From a virus: 37,245 nt of DNA. A program made the translations under genes and the position numbers. The stretch covers positions 1 through 37,245 of the IMG/VR virus record IMGVR_UViG_3300027983_000043. One strand, 5' to 3'. This document shows positions 20,023 to 28,564 of this stretch, piece after piece. A model generated the notes under the pieces. That model searched no databases. It had not been told where the DNA came from and was given only the letters and a program-made list of their open reading frames with translations. The stretch's first letter is position 1; each line of letters begins with the position of its first letter.

Positions 20023-20288
20023 AACTAATAACCTACCAGGGCCCCGAGCCGAAAATAATCCCAGCCGATTCTGTCTTGCTTGCGCAGGAGGGTACTCGTT
20101 GCCGCGTCGAGGAAGTTGAGCATACCAGGCCAAAGGAAGATTTAGAGATCAGGTTCGAAGGTATTAACCAGGTAGTTCTCGAAGGCAAACTCATTACCAA
20201 GGACCAATTTGAGAAAGCCTGGCTCGATATAGGTGTGGGCAGTTTACGCGATCGCGATAATTTAGCGGCGAAGTTAGGAATAAAATGA
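20019..20288 (+). CDS. Unknown small protein of the packaging block
   Basis: The 89-residue product starts MKLITYQGPEPKIIPADSVL with SD AGAGG. It is beta-rich, then has a helical end (TKDQFEKAWLDIGVGSLRDR). It overlaps both neighbours by 4 nt. No domain is recognised. Confidence 0.65.
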   Translation: MKLITYQGPEPKIIPADSVLLAQEGTRCRVEEVEHTRPKEDLEIRFEGINQVVLEGKLITKDQFEKAWLDIGVGSLRDRDNLAAKLGIK

Positions 20289-20491
20289 CCCGAATTTTCT
20301 CCCACGAGCATCCCGACGGTGCCCCGATAACCCAGGCTGAAGTCACTTACAGGTTTCGGTGTTATGTCTGCGAATTTGTGCAGGACGTAAAAGGCAGAGA
20401 CGAGATTCCTGAGGTTTGTCCGAATTGCGAGAAACCGCAGAGCAGGAAAAAAACAAATTGGATTGAGCGTCCCAGGGAGCGTGAGTTGTGA
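20285..20491 (+). CDS. Zinc-ribbon small protein
   Basis: The 68-residue product starts MTRIFSHEHPDGAPITQAEV. RCYVCEFVQ and EVCPNCEKPQ give C-x2-C ... C-x2-C about 20 residues apart, a rubredoxin/FmdB-like zinc ribbon. The C terminus is basic. It is coupled (4-nt overlaps) with the putative small terminase gene. Confidence 0.65.
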   Translation: MTRIFSHEHPDGAPITQAEVTYRFRCYVCEFVQDVKGRDEIPEVCPNCEKPQSRKKTNWIERPREREL

Positions 20492-21306
20492 GTGATTTAG
20501 AAGCAGAAGTTACACAGGCAAACACCGACGACGAGATTGAGATTCATTACGACGACAAGGGTCTATCGTTAATGAAGTTGATCAAAAATTGGCTTGGCAC
20601 AACCAAAGCGATAAGTGAAATCCCTGCCGAGCTTTTCGAGTTAACCGAACGCGAGTTAATGAAAGAGCCCGACGATGTTCACAGGCGTCTAAAGATTTCT
20701 TTTTGGAACGAGTTCAGCGCAGCGCAGCGTCAGAAATCCGAGTACATGACTTTGCAGAATGTGATTCACGGCGTTTGCTCTTATTCGTATTGGAAAAATA
20801 AAGTTGTTACTAATCCCACTTTACTTGCGTGGCTTATCACGCCTCCCGCGCATCAGACCCTGGTATGGCAGGAGTTAATTCAGCTCGGCGAGAATAAGTT
20901 GCGCAGGGCTCTCAAGATTCAGCTCGTAGAAAAAAGATTCTGGAAAGACAAGACGGGCGAGGTCCATGTTGAGAAACGTGCGAACGTGGCTTTGATAAAA
21001 GAAGTCCGCTCCATCGTGGAAATGTTGCAAAACCGCTTGCATGGTACGGTCGTCCAGCGGCAGGAAATCCAGTCTAAATCTTTGCACGTGAATGTTAATC
21101 AGAATCAGAAAGATGTGGCACAGGACAAGCCGATGTCTGCTGACGAGCAAATGGGCGAGATTGACAAAATGCTTAAGCGCATTGAGAAAGTCGCCGCTGC
21201 CATGCCCGAGTTACCTGAAGCCGAAGTTGAGAGCGAAAGCGATCTCGTAATGAAAAAAGAAAAGAGAAAAAAGTTTGTCGAAACAGAGGCCACTTACGAG
21301 GAGTGA
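20488..21306 (+). CDS. Putative terminase small subunit
   Basis: The 272-residue product starts at GTG (MSDLEAEVTQANTDDEIEIH) with GGGAG upstream. It has a helical central domain (IPAELFELTERELMKEPDDV, LLAWLITPPAHQTLVWQELI, KLRRALKIQL) and a C-terminal part with a Gln/Asn-rich stretch and a coiled coil (QMGEIDKMLKRIEKVAAAMP), then a basic/acidic tail. Its position directly before terL, with a 32-nt overlap, and its oligomerisation-type helices fit TerS, which recognises phage DNA. The assignment is mainly from position. Confidence 0.6.
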   Translation: MSDLEAEVTQANTDDEIEIHYDDKGLSLMKLIKNWLGTTKAISEIPAELFELTERELMKEPDDVHRRLKISFWNEFSAAQRQKSEYMTLQNVIHGVCSYSYWKNKVVTNPTLLAWLITPPAHQTLVWQELIQLGENKLRRALKIQLVEKRFWKDKTGEVHVEKRANVALIKEVRSIVEMLQNRLHGTVVQRQEIQSKSLHVNVNQNQKDVAQDKPMSADEQMGEIDKMLKRIEKVAAAMPELPEAEVESESDLVMKKEKRKKFVETEATYEE

Positions 21307-23674
21307 GGAAAAACTCCTCGCTGATAAAAAGCGCGTTTTGCTCCAGAAAAGAGAGGAGTTCAAAGACGGGCTCCCCTTTTTATATGGGCACAAGTGGTAT
21401 TCTTGGCAGAGGCAATTTTACAATTCACGCTGTAATATGCGGTTATTCTCGGCTGGTAATCAATTGGGCAAAAGCTCGGTACATCAATGGGATAAAATAA
21501 ATCGCGCAACAAATTTAAAAATGCACGAAGAGTTTTGGCCAGGTAGAAAGCCGGATCTTTTCTGGTATTGGATGACTGACCAGGCGACACTAGACCGCGA
21601 AGTAAAATTAAAATGGATGCGCTGGTTACCGCAGGGTGCGTTTAAAGATTCTGACCAGTACGGTTGGAAACTCGATGCAAATAAAAAAGGGGAAGAAGTC
21701 AAGGGTATTATTTTTAACTCAGGAATAACACTTGAATTCAAGCTTTACACTCAGAGCCCAAGGAATATTCAGAGTGCGACCGTGTTTGACATGGGATGCT
21801 TTCCTCACGGCACACCCATCATTACAAAAAGGGGCACGATCCCTATCGAGCAGGTAGTGGTCGGCGATCTAGCTCTAAGCGAAGCCGGTTGGAAACCTGT
21901 TGAAAAAGTTATGACCAGAAGGTCGGACGTACTAACAAGAGAGTTTGAAAACGGTGAGATAGTTAGGGCTACTCCAGAGCATCCATACTGGACAAAAAAT
22001 CGCGGTTGGATTGCATTTTCAGACTTGAAAACAAGCGATATTTGCGTTAAACATCCCCTATGGAACCTGATAAAGAAATCGTATTATTCGAAGGTAATTT
22101 GTACACGCGTTTTCCGCAAAGCGATGACGTTCGTATCAAGAATTACTTTAGAGGCTCGCTCGGTAAGAGAAACTCTTCGAAGTTTCTCCATGTCGCTATT
22201 TGGGAAAGCCATAACAGCAGAACCGTTCCAGATGGATATGTTATCCATCACAAAAATTTCATCGCCCTTGATAATCGATTATCCAACCTCCAGCTGCTCA
22301 CCAGAAGCGAGCACACCACAATTCACAAGCTTGAAGAGTGGAAAGAAAAAGGCGTTTACGAATGTACATGCCAGAAATGCGGAGAAGTTTTCGAAACCAG
22401 GAGCTCTAAGAAATTTATTAGGTTCTGTTCTATTAAGTGTAGAAGGGTTACGGAAACTCGCAGTTGCGTATGTTGTGGAAAAGAGTTTGAAGTCAGGGGT
22501 CGGCCAAGCGAACTCAACAAGGTCAGAATTACGTGCTCGCCAGAATGTCGCAATATTAAAAGAATCCAATCAAGAGGTCATCAACCTCACAGTAGCTGAT
22601 TCTCATACCTATTTTGCCAACGGAATTTTAGTTCATAACTGTGACGAGGAAATGCCCCTTTCGTTCTGGGATGAGGCGTCCCAACGTATATCCTCAACAG
22701 GCAGACACTTTTCAACGGGTTTCACCGCGACACTAAATCAACTTATGTGGTGGCGAGCACTGGAGGGTAAAGGTGCATCAGAGAAGTTCCCGGATGCTTT
22801 CAAGTTACAGGTTTCGAAGTTTGATTGTTTGGTGTTTGATGACGGATCACCAGGTTTGTACACTGAAGAGCAAATCCATGAAGAGATTAAGAACTGTTCT
22901 TCCGAGGCCCAAGTAAACCGCAGGATTTACGGTAAATTCGCACCCGAGTCAGGTCTTAAGTATCACGCGTTTGATCCAGCGAGACATTACATCGACCCGG
23001 TGCCGATCCCGATCGACTGGCTAAGATATTCGGGTGTTGATATTGGTTCAGGCGGTGACAAAAATCATCCCGGCGCATTTTTTTTCATCGCTGTGCGTCC
23101 AGATATGAAACTCGGTTATGTATTCAAGGGCCGCAGGCTTGACGACATCGTTACAACCGCAGGCGATATTTTAAATTACTACATCGTCGAACGAGCCTCT
23201 GATGAAATGACGGATCAGGCTTACGATTATCATTCGAAAGAGTTTGGTCTCATAGCTGAGCGGGCCGGTGAAAGTTTTTCGATGGCTAACAAGTCTCACG
23301 AGCTTGGCGAGGACACGATCAACACGTTATTTGCCAATGACATGCTTTTTCTTTTCGATACCCCTGAGGTCAGAAAAATCGGGGAAGAGATGCTGACATT
23401 GATGAAGAGTACGGACAAGAGAAAGGCTGTTGACGACGCTATAGATTCGTGCCGCTACGGATTGATGTGCGTCCCATGGGACTGGACAGCTGCCATTAAA
23501 AAACTAAAGCCCGTTGATAAGAAAGAAGAAAAACCCAGAGCCCTAACGAATGAGGAATATCTTGCCGATGAAATCAAAAGACGCCGAGGCGAAACCAAAG
23601 AGGACGATCAGGAAGGCTGGGGGGAACTCGGAGCAGAGATCGATTTCTGGAACAGTTTATATTCCGGATTCTGA
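21275..23674 (+). CDS. terL: Terminase large subunit, interrupted by an intein
   Basis: The 799-residue precursor starts at TTG (MSKQRPLTRS); no ATG occurs before the ATPase motif. Walker A is GNQLGKSS at residues 61-68. Walker B, TVFDMG|CDEEMP, is split by an intein between Gly174 and Cys456. Removing residues 175-455 restores a continuous motif and a 518-residue protein, normal for TerL. The C-extein carries the nuclease domain (RYSGVDIGSGGDK, KAVDDAIDSCRYGL with acidic residues). It powers DNA translocation through the portal and cuts concatemers. A complete HNH gene overlaps the intein in another frame. Confidence 0.92.
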   Translation: MSKQRPLTRSEEKLLADKKRVLLQKREEFKDGLPFLYGHKWYSWQRQFYNSRCNMRLFSAGNQLGKSSVHQWDKINRATNLKMHEEFWPGRKPDLFWYWMTDQATLDREVKLKWMRWLPQGAFKDSDQYGWKLDANKKGEEVKGIIFNSGITLEFKLYTQSPRNIQSATVFDMGCFPHGTPIITKRGTIPIEQVVVGDLALSEAGWKPVEKVMTRRSDVLTREFENGEIVRATPEHPYWTKNRGWIAFSDLKTSDICVKHPLWNLIKKSYYSKVICTRVFRKAMTFVSRITLEARSVRETLRSFSMSLFGKAITAEPFQMDMLSITKISSPLIIDYPTSSCSPEASTPQFTSLKSGKKKAFTNVHARNAEKFSKPGALRNLLGSVLLSVEGLRKLAVAYVVEKSLKSGVGQANSTRSELRARQNVAILKESNQEVINLTVADSHTYFANGILVHNCDEEMPLSFWDEASQRISSTGRHFSTGFTATLNQLMWWRALEGKGASEKFPDAFKLQVSKFDCLVFDDGSPGLYTEEQIHEEIKNCSSEAQVNRRIYGKFAPESGLKYHAFDPARHYIDPVPIPIDWLRYSGVDIGSGGDKNHPGAFFFIAVRPDMKLGYVFKGRRLDDIVTTAGDILNYYIVERASDEMTDQAYDYHSKEFGLIAERAGESFSMANKSHELGEDTINTLFANDMLFLFDTPEVRKIGEEMLTLMKSTDKRKAVDDAIDSCRYGLMCVPWDWTAAIKKLKPVDKKEEKPRALTNEEYLADEIKRRRGETKEDDQEGWGELGAEIDFWNSLYSGF
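21797..22639 (+). other. Intein in TerL at Walker B (281 codons)
   Basis: Block A starts at Cys1 (CFPHGTPIITKRGTIPIEQV, VVGDLALS). Block B has the T-x-x-H motif (TPEHPYWT, precursor residues 233-240). Block F is VINLTVADSHTYF and block G is LVHN followed by Cys+1. These are the standard splicing residues of a class 1 intein. The roughly 170 residues between blocks B and F are not a LAGLIDADG or HNH domain in this frame; they are the out-of-frame translation of the HNH gene at 22060-22599. The functional part is therefore a mini-intein with a long linker. Confidence 0.92.
22060..22599 (+). CDS. HNH homing endonuclease nested in the intein in an alternative frame
   Basis: The 179-residue product starts MEPDKEIVLFEGNLYTRFPQ, a full-length HNH N terminus. 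The core is KFLHVAIWESHN, then DGYVIHHKNFIALDNRLSNL, then LLTRSEHTTIHK, with the H-N-H residues visible. Two Cys4 zinc modules follow (CTCQKCGEVF...CSIKC; CVCCGKEFEV...CSPEC). The frame is -1 relative to terL, with an in-frame TAA at 22048-22050, so it must initiate independently. No SD is visible. Its last codons overlap intein block F. By analogy with other intein endonucleases it would cut inteinless terL alleles to drive homing. Confidence 0.88.
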   Translation: MEPDKEIVLFEGNLYTRFPQSDDVRIKNYFRGSLGKRNSSKFLHVAIWESHNSRTVPDGYVIHHKNFIALDNRLSNLQLLTRSEHTTIHKLEEWKEKGVYECTCQKCGEVFETRSSKKFIRFCSIKCRRVTETRSCVCCGKEFEVRGRPSELNKVRITCSPECRNIKRIQSRGHQPHSS

Positions 23675-24023
23675 AAAAAAGGAGGATACAAAAACTGCCT
23701 CTGGACTAATTTTGGATGTTAAGTCAATATGTAAGTTAATAGAATCATCCTCCAAGTGCGGTGTCTCCCGATTGAAACTCGGAGACCTTGAGATCCGCTT
23801 TAATGACTCTGCAAAGCCCGCAGAGCCGACATATCCCCAATATGATGAATTCGCTGAGTCTAACGACATTGAATCAGCACCAACGTCAGGCGATAGACCG
23901 TCGGCCAAGATCCCTAAGGATTTGGTGCAGCGTTTTGCTGAAGAGCAACAGCTAATCGACGATCCTCTTGCCTTTGAAGACCTGCAAGTTGACATGCAGC
24001 AGGGACTTTTTGGGGATGGATGA
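23568..24023 (+). CDS. Unknown protein between terminase and portal
   Basis: The likely start is ATG 23568 inside the end of terL (151 residues); ATG 23550 and TTG 23712 are alternatives. The segment LILDVKSICKLIESSSKCGV, then SRLKLGDLEIRFND, is a short helix-plus-strand motif seen in small proteins next to portal genes, and the C terminus is acidic. A perfect AAGGAGG at 23679-23685 lies inside the gene but has no in-frame start within 15 nt. It overlaps the portal start by 4 nt. Function is unknown. Confidence 0.6.
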   Translation: MKSKDAEAKPKRTIRKAGGNSEQRSISGTVYIPDSEKKEDTKTASGLILDVKSICKLIESSSKCGVSRLKLGDLEIRFNDSAKPAEPTYPQYDEFAESNDIESAPTSGDRPSAKIPKDLVQRFAEEQQLIDDPLAFEDLQVDMQQGLFGDG

Positions 24024-26164
24024 AAAAGCACAGCGCATCTGAGCTGAACACGATGTATGACGAGGCGGTTTCCGTTGATCGGGAGCTGTTTGCTGAAATG
24101 CGTTCGAATGTTCTGCTTTTATCGGGCGAGCACTATCAGAAAAAAGACCGTGACGGCCTTCCGTCTCGTGATCATACCAGGGCTAGAAGCGAAAGATTTC
24201 AGCTTAGGCTCGTAAAAAACCATCTTCATAAGATTATAAGACACTATGGATCTTCAATTCTCTCTTCTGCTCCTGGCGTTGCTGTTACGCCCCAAAATGA
24301 CGCCGACCTCCAGGATCAAAAAGACGCCGAGCTTAATCAGGCTGTTTGGCAGCAACATAAGACTGATTACCGGATTAAAGAGCGAATTCGGCAGTGGGCG
24401 CAGGACTTCCCGAGTGTAGGCGAGCTTTGTTCGTTTATCCGTTGGGAGCCGAATGCTGGCGATGTCACAGGCTACAACCAGAGAGTCGATGAGAAAACCG
24501 GCGAGCTGATGTTTGACGAGATGGGCCAGCCTCTTGGCGACGAAGAGAGCCCGGTCTTTACAGGCAAGTTCGTAATCGAGGATCTATTCGGAGCCAACGT
24601 CTTTAGAGATCCATCCGCGAAAAATATGCGCGATGCCCAGATGATTGGCTTCACCAAAGAGACCAAAAAAGCTGATTTAAAAGCTCGCTACAAAGGCCAG
24701 GAAGAAAAACTCGAAGGCATCGAAAACGGAGCCAAAGAAGAGTTTGTTGTCTTTGATAATGCTAAAAGTTCATACAGCAAATCGGCTAAAGATAGCGTTT
24801 TGCTCAGACATTATTTTTTCAGGAAGTGTGGTGATTACCCGGAAGGGTACTTTTATATTACCGCAGGCCAAACCGTTTTGGAAGAGGGTCCGCTCCCGTT
24901 CGGTATTTGGCCGATCATCTGGGCAGGCTTCGACGAGTTACCGACTACGCCACGCGCAAGATCAATAATCAAAGTAGCGCGTCCATATATCGCCGAGATC
25001 AACAGGGCATCCAGTCAGCTTGCGATGCACCAGATCACGATCGGCGACGACAAGATTCTGTATCAAAAGGGTTCTAAGCTGGAACAGGGCGCACTCTTAC
25101 CAGGCGTTCGGGGCATAAGCTTTCAGGGACGAGAACCGACTGTCCTACCAGGCAGAGACGGAAGTCAGTTCCTGGGTTACATCCAGCAGCAAATCAGCGA
25201 ACTCTATTCTGTTGTTATGCTTTCAGAACTCTCTGAAGAGACGATGACCCAGATGGAGCCGATGTCCCTTTTGTACAGGGCGGCGAGTCAGCAGAAGAAA
25301 TTTTCTCTCTATATTGAGAAATTTGAGCAATTTTTGATCGATTTCGTCACAACTTTGCTTGAAATGTCAAAACACTACCTACCTGATGAAGCCGTTATTG
25401 GAGCCGTCGGTAAGGGTGAACTGATCAATCTCGAAGAGTTTAGAAAAACATCTCCCCTTCGCTACCAGATAAAAGTAGAGCCCCGAGCCGATACTTTGGA
25501 CCAAATGCTAGGTCGTCAGATGACTTTCCAGAACATACTGCAATATGTCGGAAAGCAGCTCGATAAAGAAGATATCGGTAAGGTCATGGCTCAAATGCCG
25601 TATGCAAATAAAGATGCGTTTTCTGATTTCACTATTGATGAGCAAAACGCGAAAAACGACATGCTCGCAATGGAGCGGGGCCAGTATCCTCCGATTGGCC
25701 GGGGCGATGATCCTGCGAAGATGCTTAAGAAAATTGAAAACCGGATGCGCAAGCCTGACTTTAGGTTTTTAGAACCTCAGATTCAGCAGCTATATGAACA
25801 GCGCGTTCAAGAATACATCGGGATGCAGGCTCAAATCCAAGAGCGCGAAATCGCCATGCAGTCGGACTATATCCCTATGGACGGTCCTTCGGTCAAATGC
25901 GACATGTACACCCAGGATGACCCAACAAAAGCAGCCAGCAGAGCCATGTTCCCGCAGAACGCACTCGCTTGGCTTAAGAAGCGCCTAGAAGCTCAGGGCT
26001 CTTCGTTCCAAATGCTTGAGCAGCTATCACCGCAAATGATGGCCCAGCTCGCTGATCAAATGAATAACGGTAATCAGCCAGGGGGGCCTATGACAGATCC
26101 CTCAGCCGCAGCAAACGGTGGCGGATTACCTCAGGCCATGCCAGGCCAAATGGGGACTATGTAA
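24020..26164 (+). CDS. Portal protein
   Basis: The 714-residue protein follows terL and has the podoviral portal pattern. Near the N terminus are SGEHYQKKDRDGLPSRDHTR, LRLVKNHLHKIIRHYGSSIL and RIRQWAQDFPSVGELCSFIR. A beta-rich middle (LFGANVFRDPSAKNM) follows, then a long helical region with QISELYSVVMLSELSEETMT. The Gln/Met-rich C-terminal helical tail (QMLEQLSPQMMAQLADQMNN) resembles a P22-like barrel. Length is close to P22 portal (725 aa). The dodecameric portal would be the DNA channel and terminase docking site. Confidence 0.85.
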   Translation: MKKHSASELNTMYDEAVSVDRELFAEMRSNVLLLSGEHYQKKDRDGLPSRDHTRARSERFQLRLVKNHLHKIIRHYGSSILSSAPGVAVTPQNDADLQDQKDAELNQAVWQQHKTDYRIKERIRQWAQDFPSVGELCSFIRWEPNAGDVTGYNQRVDEKTGELMFDEMGQPLGDEESPVFTGKFVIEDLFGANVFRDPSAKNMRDAQMIGFTKETKKADLKARYKGQEEKLEGIENGAKEEFVVFDNAKSSYSKSAKDSVLLRHYFFRKCGDYPEGYFYITAGQTVLEEGPLPFGIWPIIWAGFDELPTTPRARSIIKVARPYIAEINRASSQLAMHQITIGDDKILYQKGSKLEQGALLPGVRGISFQGREPTVLPGRDGSQFLGYIQQQISELYSVVMLSELSEETMTQMEPMSLLYRAASQQKKFSLYIEKFEQFLIDFVTTLLEMSKHYLPDEAVIGAVGKGELINLEEFRKTSPLRYQIKVEPRADTLDQMLGRQMTFQNILQYVGKQLDKEDIGKVMAQMPYANKDAFSDFTIDEQNAKNDMLAMERGQYPPIGRGDDPAKMLKKIENRMRKPDFRFLEPQIQQLYEQRVQEYIGMQAQIQEREIAMQSDYIPMDGPSVKCDMYTQDDPTKAASRAMFPQNALAWLKKRLEAQGSSFQMLEQLSPQMMAQLADQMNNGNQPGGPMTDPSAAANGGGLPQAMPGQMGTM

Positions 26165-27145
26165 ATGACAATTGAAGAAATCACCACAGTTGAACCAACG
26201 GAAATCCCAGTAACAGCACCGGAAGCACCGGCTCCTGTGAGTTCACCTGACGAGGGAGAAGGCGCACCCGTCGTAGTCGCTCCGCCTCCTTATCAACCGA
26301 ATCTGTCCTACAAAGTCCGTGGGCAGGAAAAGAAATTTGATGAATGGGTGACTCCGGTCATCAAAGACGCCGAGACAGAGAAGAAAGTCCGAGAACTCTA
26401 CGAAACCAGAGACGGCATCTCCTTTGTGAAGCAGGACCGTGAAAACGTCCAACGTGAAAATCAGCAGATGAAACAAGCTGTTCAGGAAAGATATCAACCT
26501 GCACTGGAAACGGTTCAGCAGCTGACTCACTTTCGCGATCAAGGTAATTTACCGGCTTTTTTCAAGCTTTCAGGCATTCCATTGCAGGAAGTTTTAAAAT
26601 TTGCGGTGAATTACGCAAACCTCCCGCAGGATGGCAGGTCTCAGTTAGAGAATGGCGCGATGTCAGGCATCGAAGCCTACGGGGCTCAGCGTCAACATCA
26701 ATCATCAGAGCAGATGGCACAACAGCAAGCGGCAGAATTTAAAACCCGTGAGTTTGAGATGCTTTCCACATACGATCCTCAAGTTTCGCGCACAGTAGCC
26801 GATTTCGATGGGCAACATGGACAAGGCGCATTTTTTGAGCAAGTGAGACGCACCGGCATGTATCATCACCAATCTCGCGGTGTAGATATCTCGGTCCAGG
26901 AAGCGGTCTCAGAAGTAATGAAGCTATACGGGAGAGCCCCGCAAGGTAATCCCTCAGCCCCGTTGTCGTTAGCGCCAAGCCAGGCACCAGCGCAACCAAA
27001 TATGGTATCGACGCCGCAAGCGCCGACGCCAAAGCCGGTAATACCGGGATTTTCGGGGAACGGCACATCCCCAGTTAAAAAAGTAGCCAGTTCTTTTGCC
27101 GCTCTAAAACAGCGAGCCAGAGATTTAGAAGCAGCTGACGACTAA
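26165..27145 (+). CDS. Scaffold-type capsid assembly protein
   Basis: The 326-residue product starts directly after the portal stop. Its N terminus is Pro/Glu/Val-rich and disordered (EITTVEPTEIPVTAPEAPAP), the middle is a charged coiled coil (FVKQDRENVQRENQQMKQAV), and the Ala/Pro-rich end finishes with a basic helix (VKKVASSFAALKQRARDLEA). Helical charged composition, a basic C-terminal coat-binding-type helix and the portal-to-capsid location fit a scaffolding protein. Confidence 0.7.
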   Translation: MTIEEITTVEPTEIPVTAPEAPAPVSSPDEGEGAPVVVAPPPYQPNLSYKVRGQEKKFDEWVTPVIKDAETEKKVRELYETRDGISFVKQDRENVQRENQQMKQAVQERYQPALETVQQLTHFRDQGNLPAFFKLSGIPLQEVLKFAVNYANLPQDGRSQLENGAMSGIEAYGAQRQHQSSEQMAQQQAAEFKTREFEMLSTYDPQVSRTVADFDGQHGQGAFFEQVRRTGMYHHQSRGVDISVQEAVSEVMKLYGRAPQGNPSAPLSLAPSQAPAQPNMVSTPQAPTPKPVIPGFSGNGTSPVKKVASSFAALKQRARDLEAADD

Positions 27146-27207
27146 GCCGCTTTAGGGTTCTGAGAGAGACGACATCTCCAGAGAGAACACCCATGTTTTT
27201 TAGGGGC

Positions 27208-27233
27208 CGGAACCATACCCCGCCAAGGTTCCG
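27208..27233 (+). promoter_or_regulatory. Hairpin between scaffold and capsid genes
   Basis: CGGAACC (27208-27214) pairs with GGTTCCG (27227-27233) around a 12-nt loop, without a U-run. The 138-nt gap before the capsid gene is otherwise empty, so this may stabilise the abundant capsid transcript. Confidence 0.4.
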
Positions 27234-27283
27234 CTAAGCGTTCCCGTAACTAAAAAACAAATTTCTCTTTGGAGTCTATTCCC

Positions 27284-28525
27284 ATGGCTACTTCACGTAC
27301 TTTTTCTGCGATGCTTAACGAGCATCTGACCACAAAACTCATGAACGAAGAACTCTCTAAGCGTTGCTGGTTCATGGATACAGTCGAAATGAAAACCAAC
27401 TGGAAGTCTGGCACTTTGCCGGTTCCTTTCATGGGTTCAGTCGCATCCTCAATCAGCTTCGGAGCTCTCACAGCGTCTAACGACATTGCTGAAGCTGAAG
27501 CTGTTCGCGGCGAAGTGACTTCCCAGCCTGAAGCTTGGTTGTCTTTAATCTTCAATCAGCGCGACTTGCAAGAGCATGACGGCAAGATCCCAGAAAGCAC
27601 TTTCCTTGATGTCTTAACTGACACCATGGAACCTGCGATGGATCTTTTCAAAGATCAGTTGAGCTACCAGTTTTTGGGCGGCACTTCGATCGTCACCGTA
27701 ACTGATGCAACAGACGCAGCGTCCGGTCTTTTGGTTGTTGACCGCATTGAGCGTTGCTTTAAAGGCCAGAAGCTTGTTTTGGATGACGCCAACACCGCAG
27801 CAGCTGATGTTTACATCACAGCTGTCAACCTAAACACTGACACAATCACTGTTTCAGCTACTCGGGGCGGCGCGGCTTTTGATGCTTCTGATTACAGCGT
27901 TGCTCAAGGCTCTAAGCTCTATCACCAGGGCGGACAAGCTGGAACGTTCACCTCAATGAAGGGCGCACTGCTTTCTGCTACTAACGGCGGATCATCTTCT
28001 CTCTACGGTGTTACCAAAGTAGACCACACCCACACCCAGGCAATCAACGTCTCGGGCGCGGACATCACTGCTTCGAACATCCTGGAAAAACTGTTTCTCT
28101 TTTACGTCGCTGTCCGTAAGAAAAACCGTGGCAAGGCTTCCAAGCTGGTTTGTTCTCTGAAGCACTGGGGATCAGTAATGGTTTCTCAGCAAATCACAAA
28201 AGGCGCTTACCGAGTTGTCGGCGAGCCTAAGAAGTCTGATTACGGCTGGTGGGAAACTACTATCGCTTCATCTTCGAACGGCGAGTCTCTGGTTTTATGC
28301 GCGGTTCCTGAGATGGATGACGATTTCATCACTGCATTCGACCCAACGTCGGTCAAGATTCAGTCAAACGGCGGCATCAAAAAGCACAAGACTCCAGACG
28401 GAAACGAATTTTTTGTCGTCAGGAATACTACAGGATATCAGTACATTGTTGATATCTGCTTCCGTGGCGATGCAGTCTGGTACGGCCCAGGCAAAAACGG
28501 AATCTTGCACTCAATCCCAGCTTAA
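27284..28525 (+). CDS. Major capsid protein
   Basis: The 413-residue product is assigned from ATG 27284 (MATSRTFSAMLNEHLTTKLM) with SD TTTGGAG; five upstream codons are less likely. It follows the scaffold, and its sequence has coat-protein features: an N-arm with helices, RCWFMDTVEMKTNWKSGTLP and an inserted beta domain with SKLYHQGGQAGTFTSMKGAL. VRKKNRGKASKLVCSLKHWG and a C-terminal FFVVRNTTGYQYIVDICFRG follow. The fold (HK97/P22-like) is inferred from position and length. Confidence 0.8.
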   Translation: MATSRTFSAMLNEHLTTKLMNEELSKRCWFMDTVEMKTNWKSGTLPVPFMGSVASSISFGALTASNDIAEAEAVRGEVTSQPEAWLSLIFNQRDLQEHDGKIPESTFLDVLTDTMEPAMDLFKDQLSYQFLGGTSIVTVTDATDAASGLLVVDRIERCFKGQKLVLDDANTAAADVYITAVNLNTDTITVSATRGGAAFDASDYSVAQGSKLYHQGGQAGTFTSMKGALLSATNGGSSSLYGVTKVDHTHTQAINVSGADITASNILEKLFLFYVAVRKKNRGKASKLVCSLKHWGSVMVSQQITKGAYRVVGEPKKSDYGWWETTIASSSNGESLVLCAVPEMDDDFITAFDPTSVKIQSNGGIKKHKTPDGNEFFVVRNTTGYQYIVDICFRGDAVWYGPGKNGILHSIPA

Positions 28526-28544
28526 ATCGTACCAAGATAGCGGT

Positions 28545-28564
28545 TCTGGGGAATTGTCCTCAGA
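28545..28564 (+). terminator. Hairpin after the capsid gene
   Basis: TCTGGGGA (28545-28552) and TCCTCAGA (28557-28564) form an 8-bp stem with one G-U pair and an ATTG loop, followed by GCCCTTTCTT. It is probably a partial terminator that reduces expression of downstream genes. Confidence 0.5.

Noticed and set aside
21991-22000. AAAAAAT slippery-type sequence in the intein
   Set aside because: The phase is acceptable, but a -1 shift here meets the TAA at 22048-22050 and yields only a short product.
22043-22062. Possible -1 ribosomal frameshift joining intein and HNH (GTTAAAC heptamer)
   Set aside because: The heptamer is in the wrong phase for the terL frame, and an in-frame TAA in the HNH frame (22048-22050) lies before its ATG, so a fusion by frameshift upstream is impossible.
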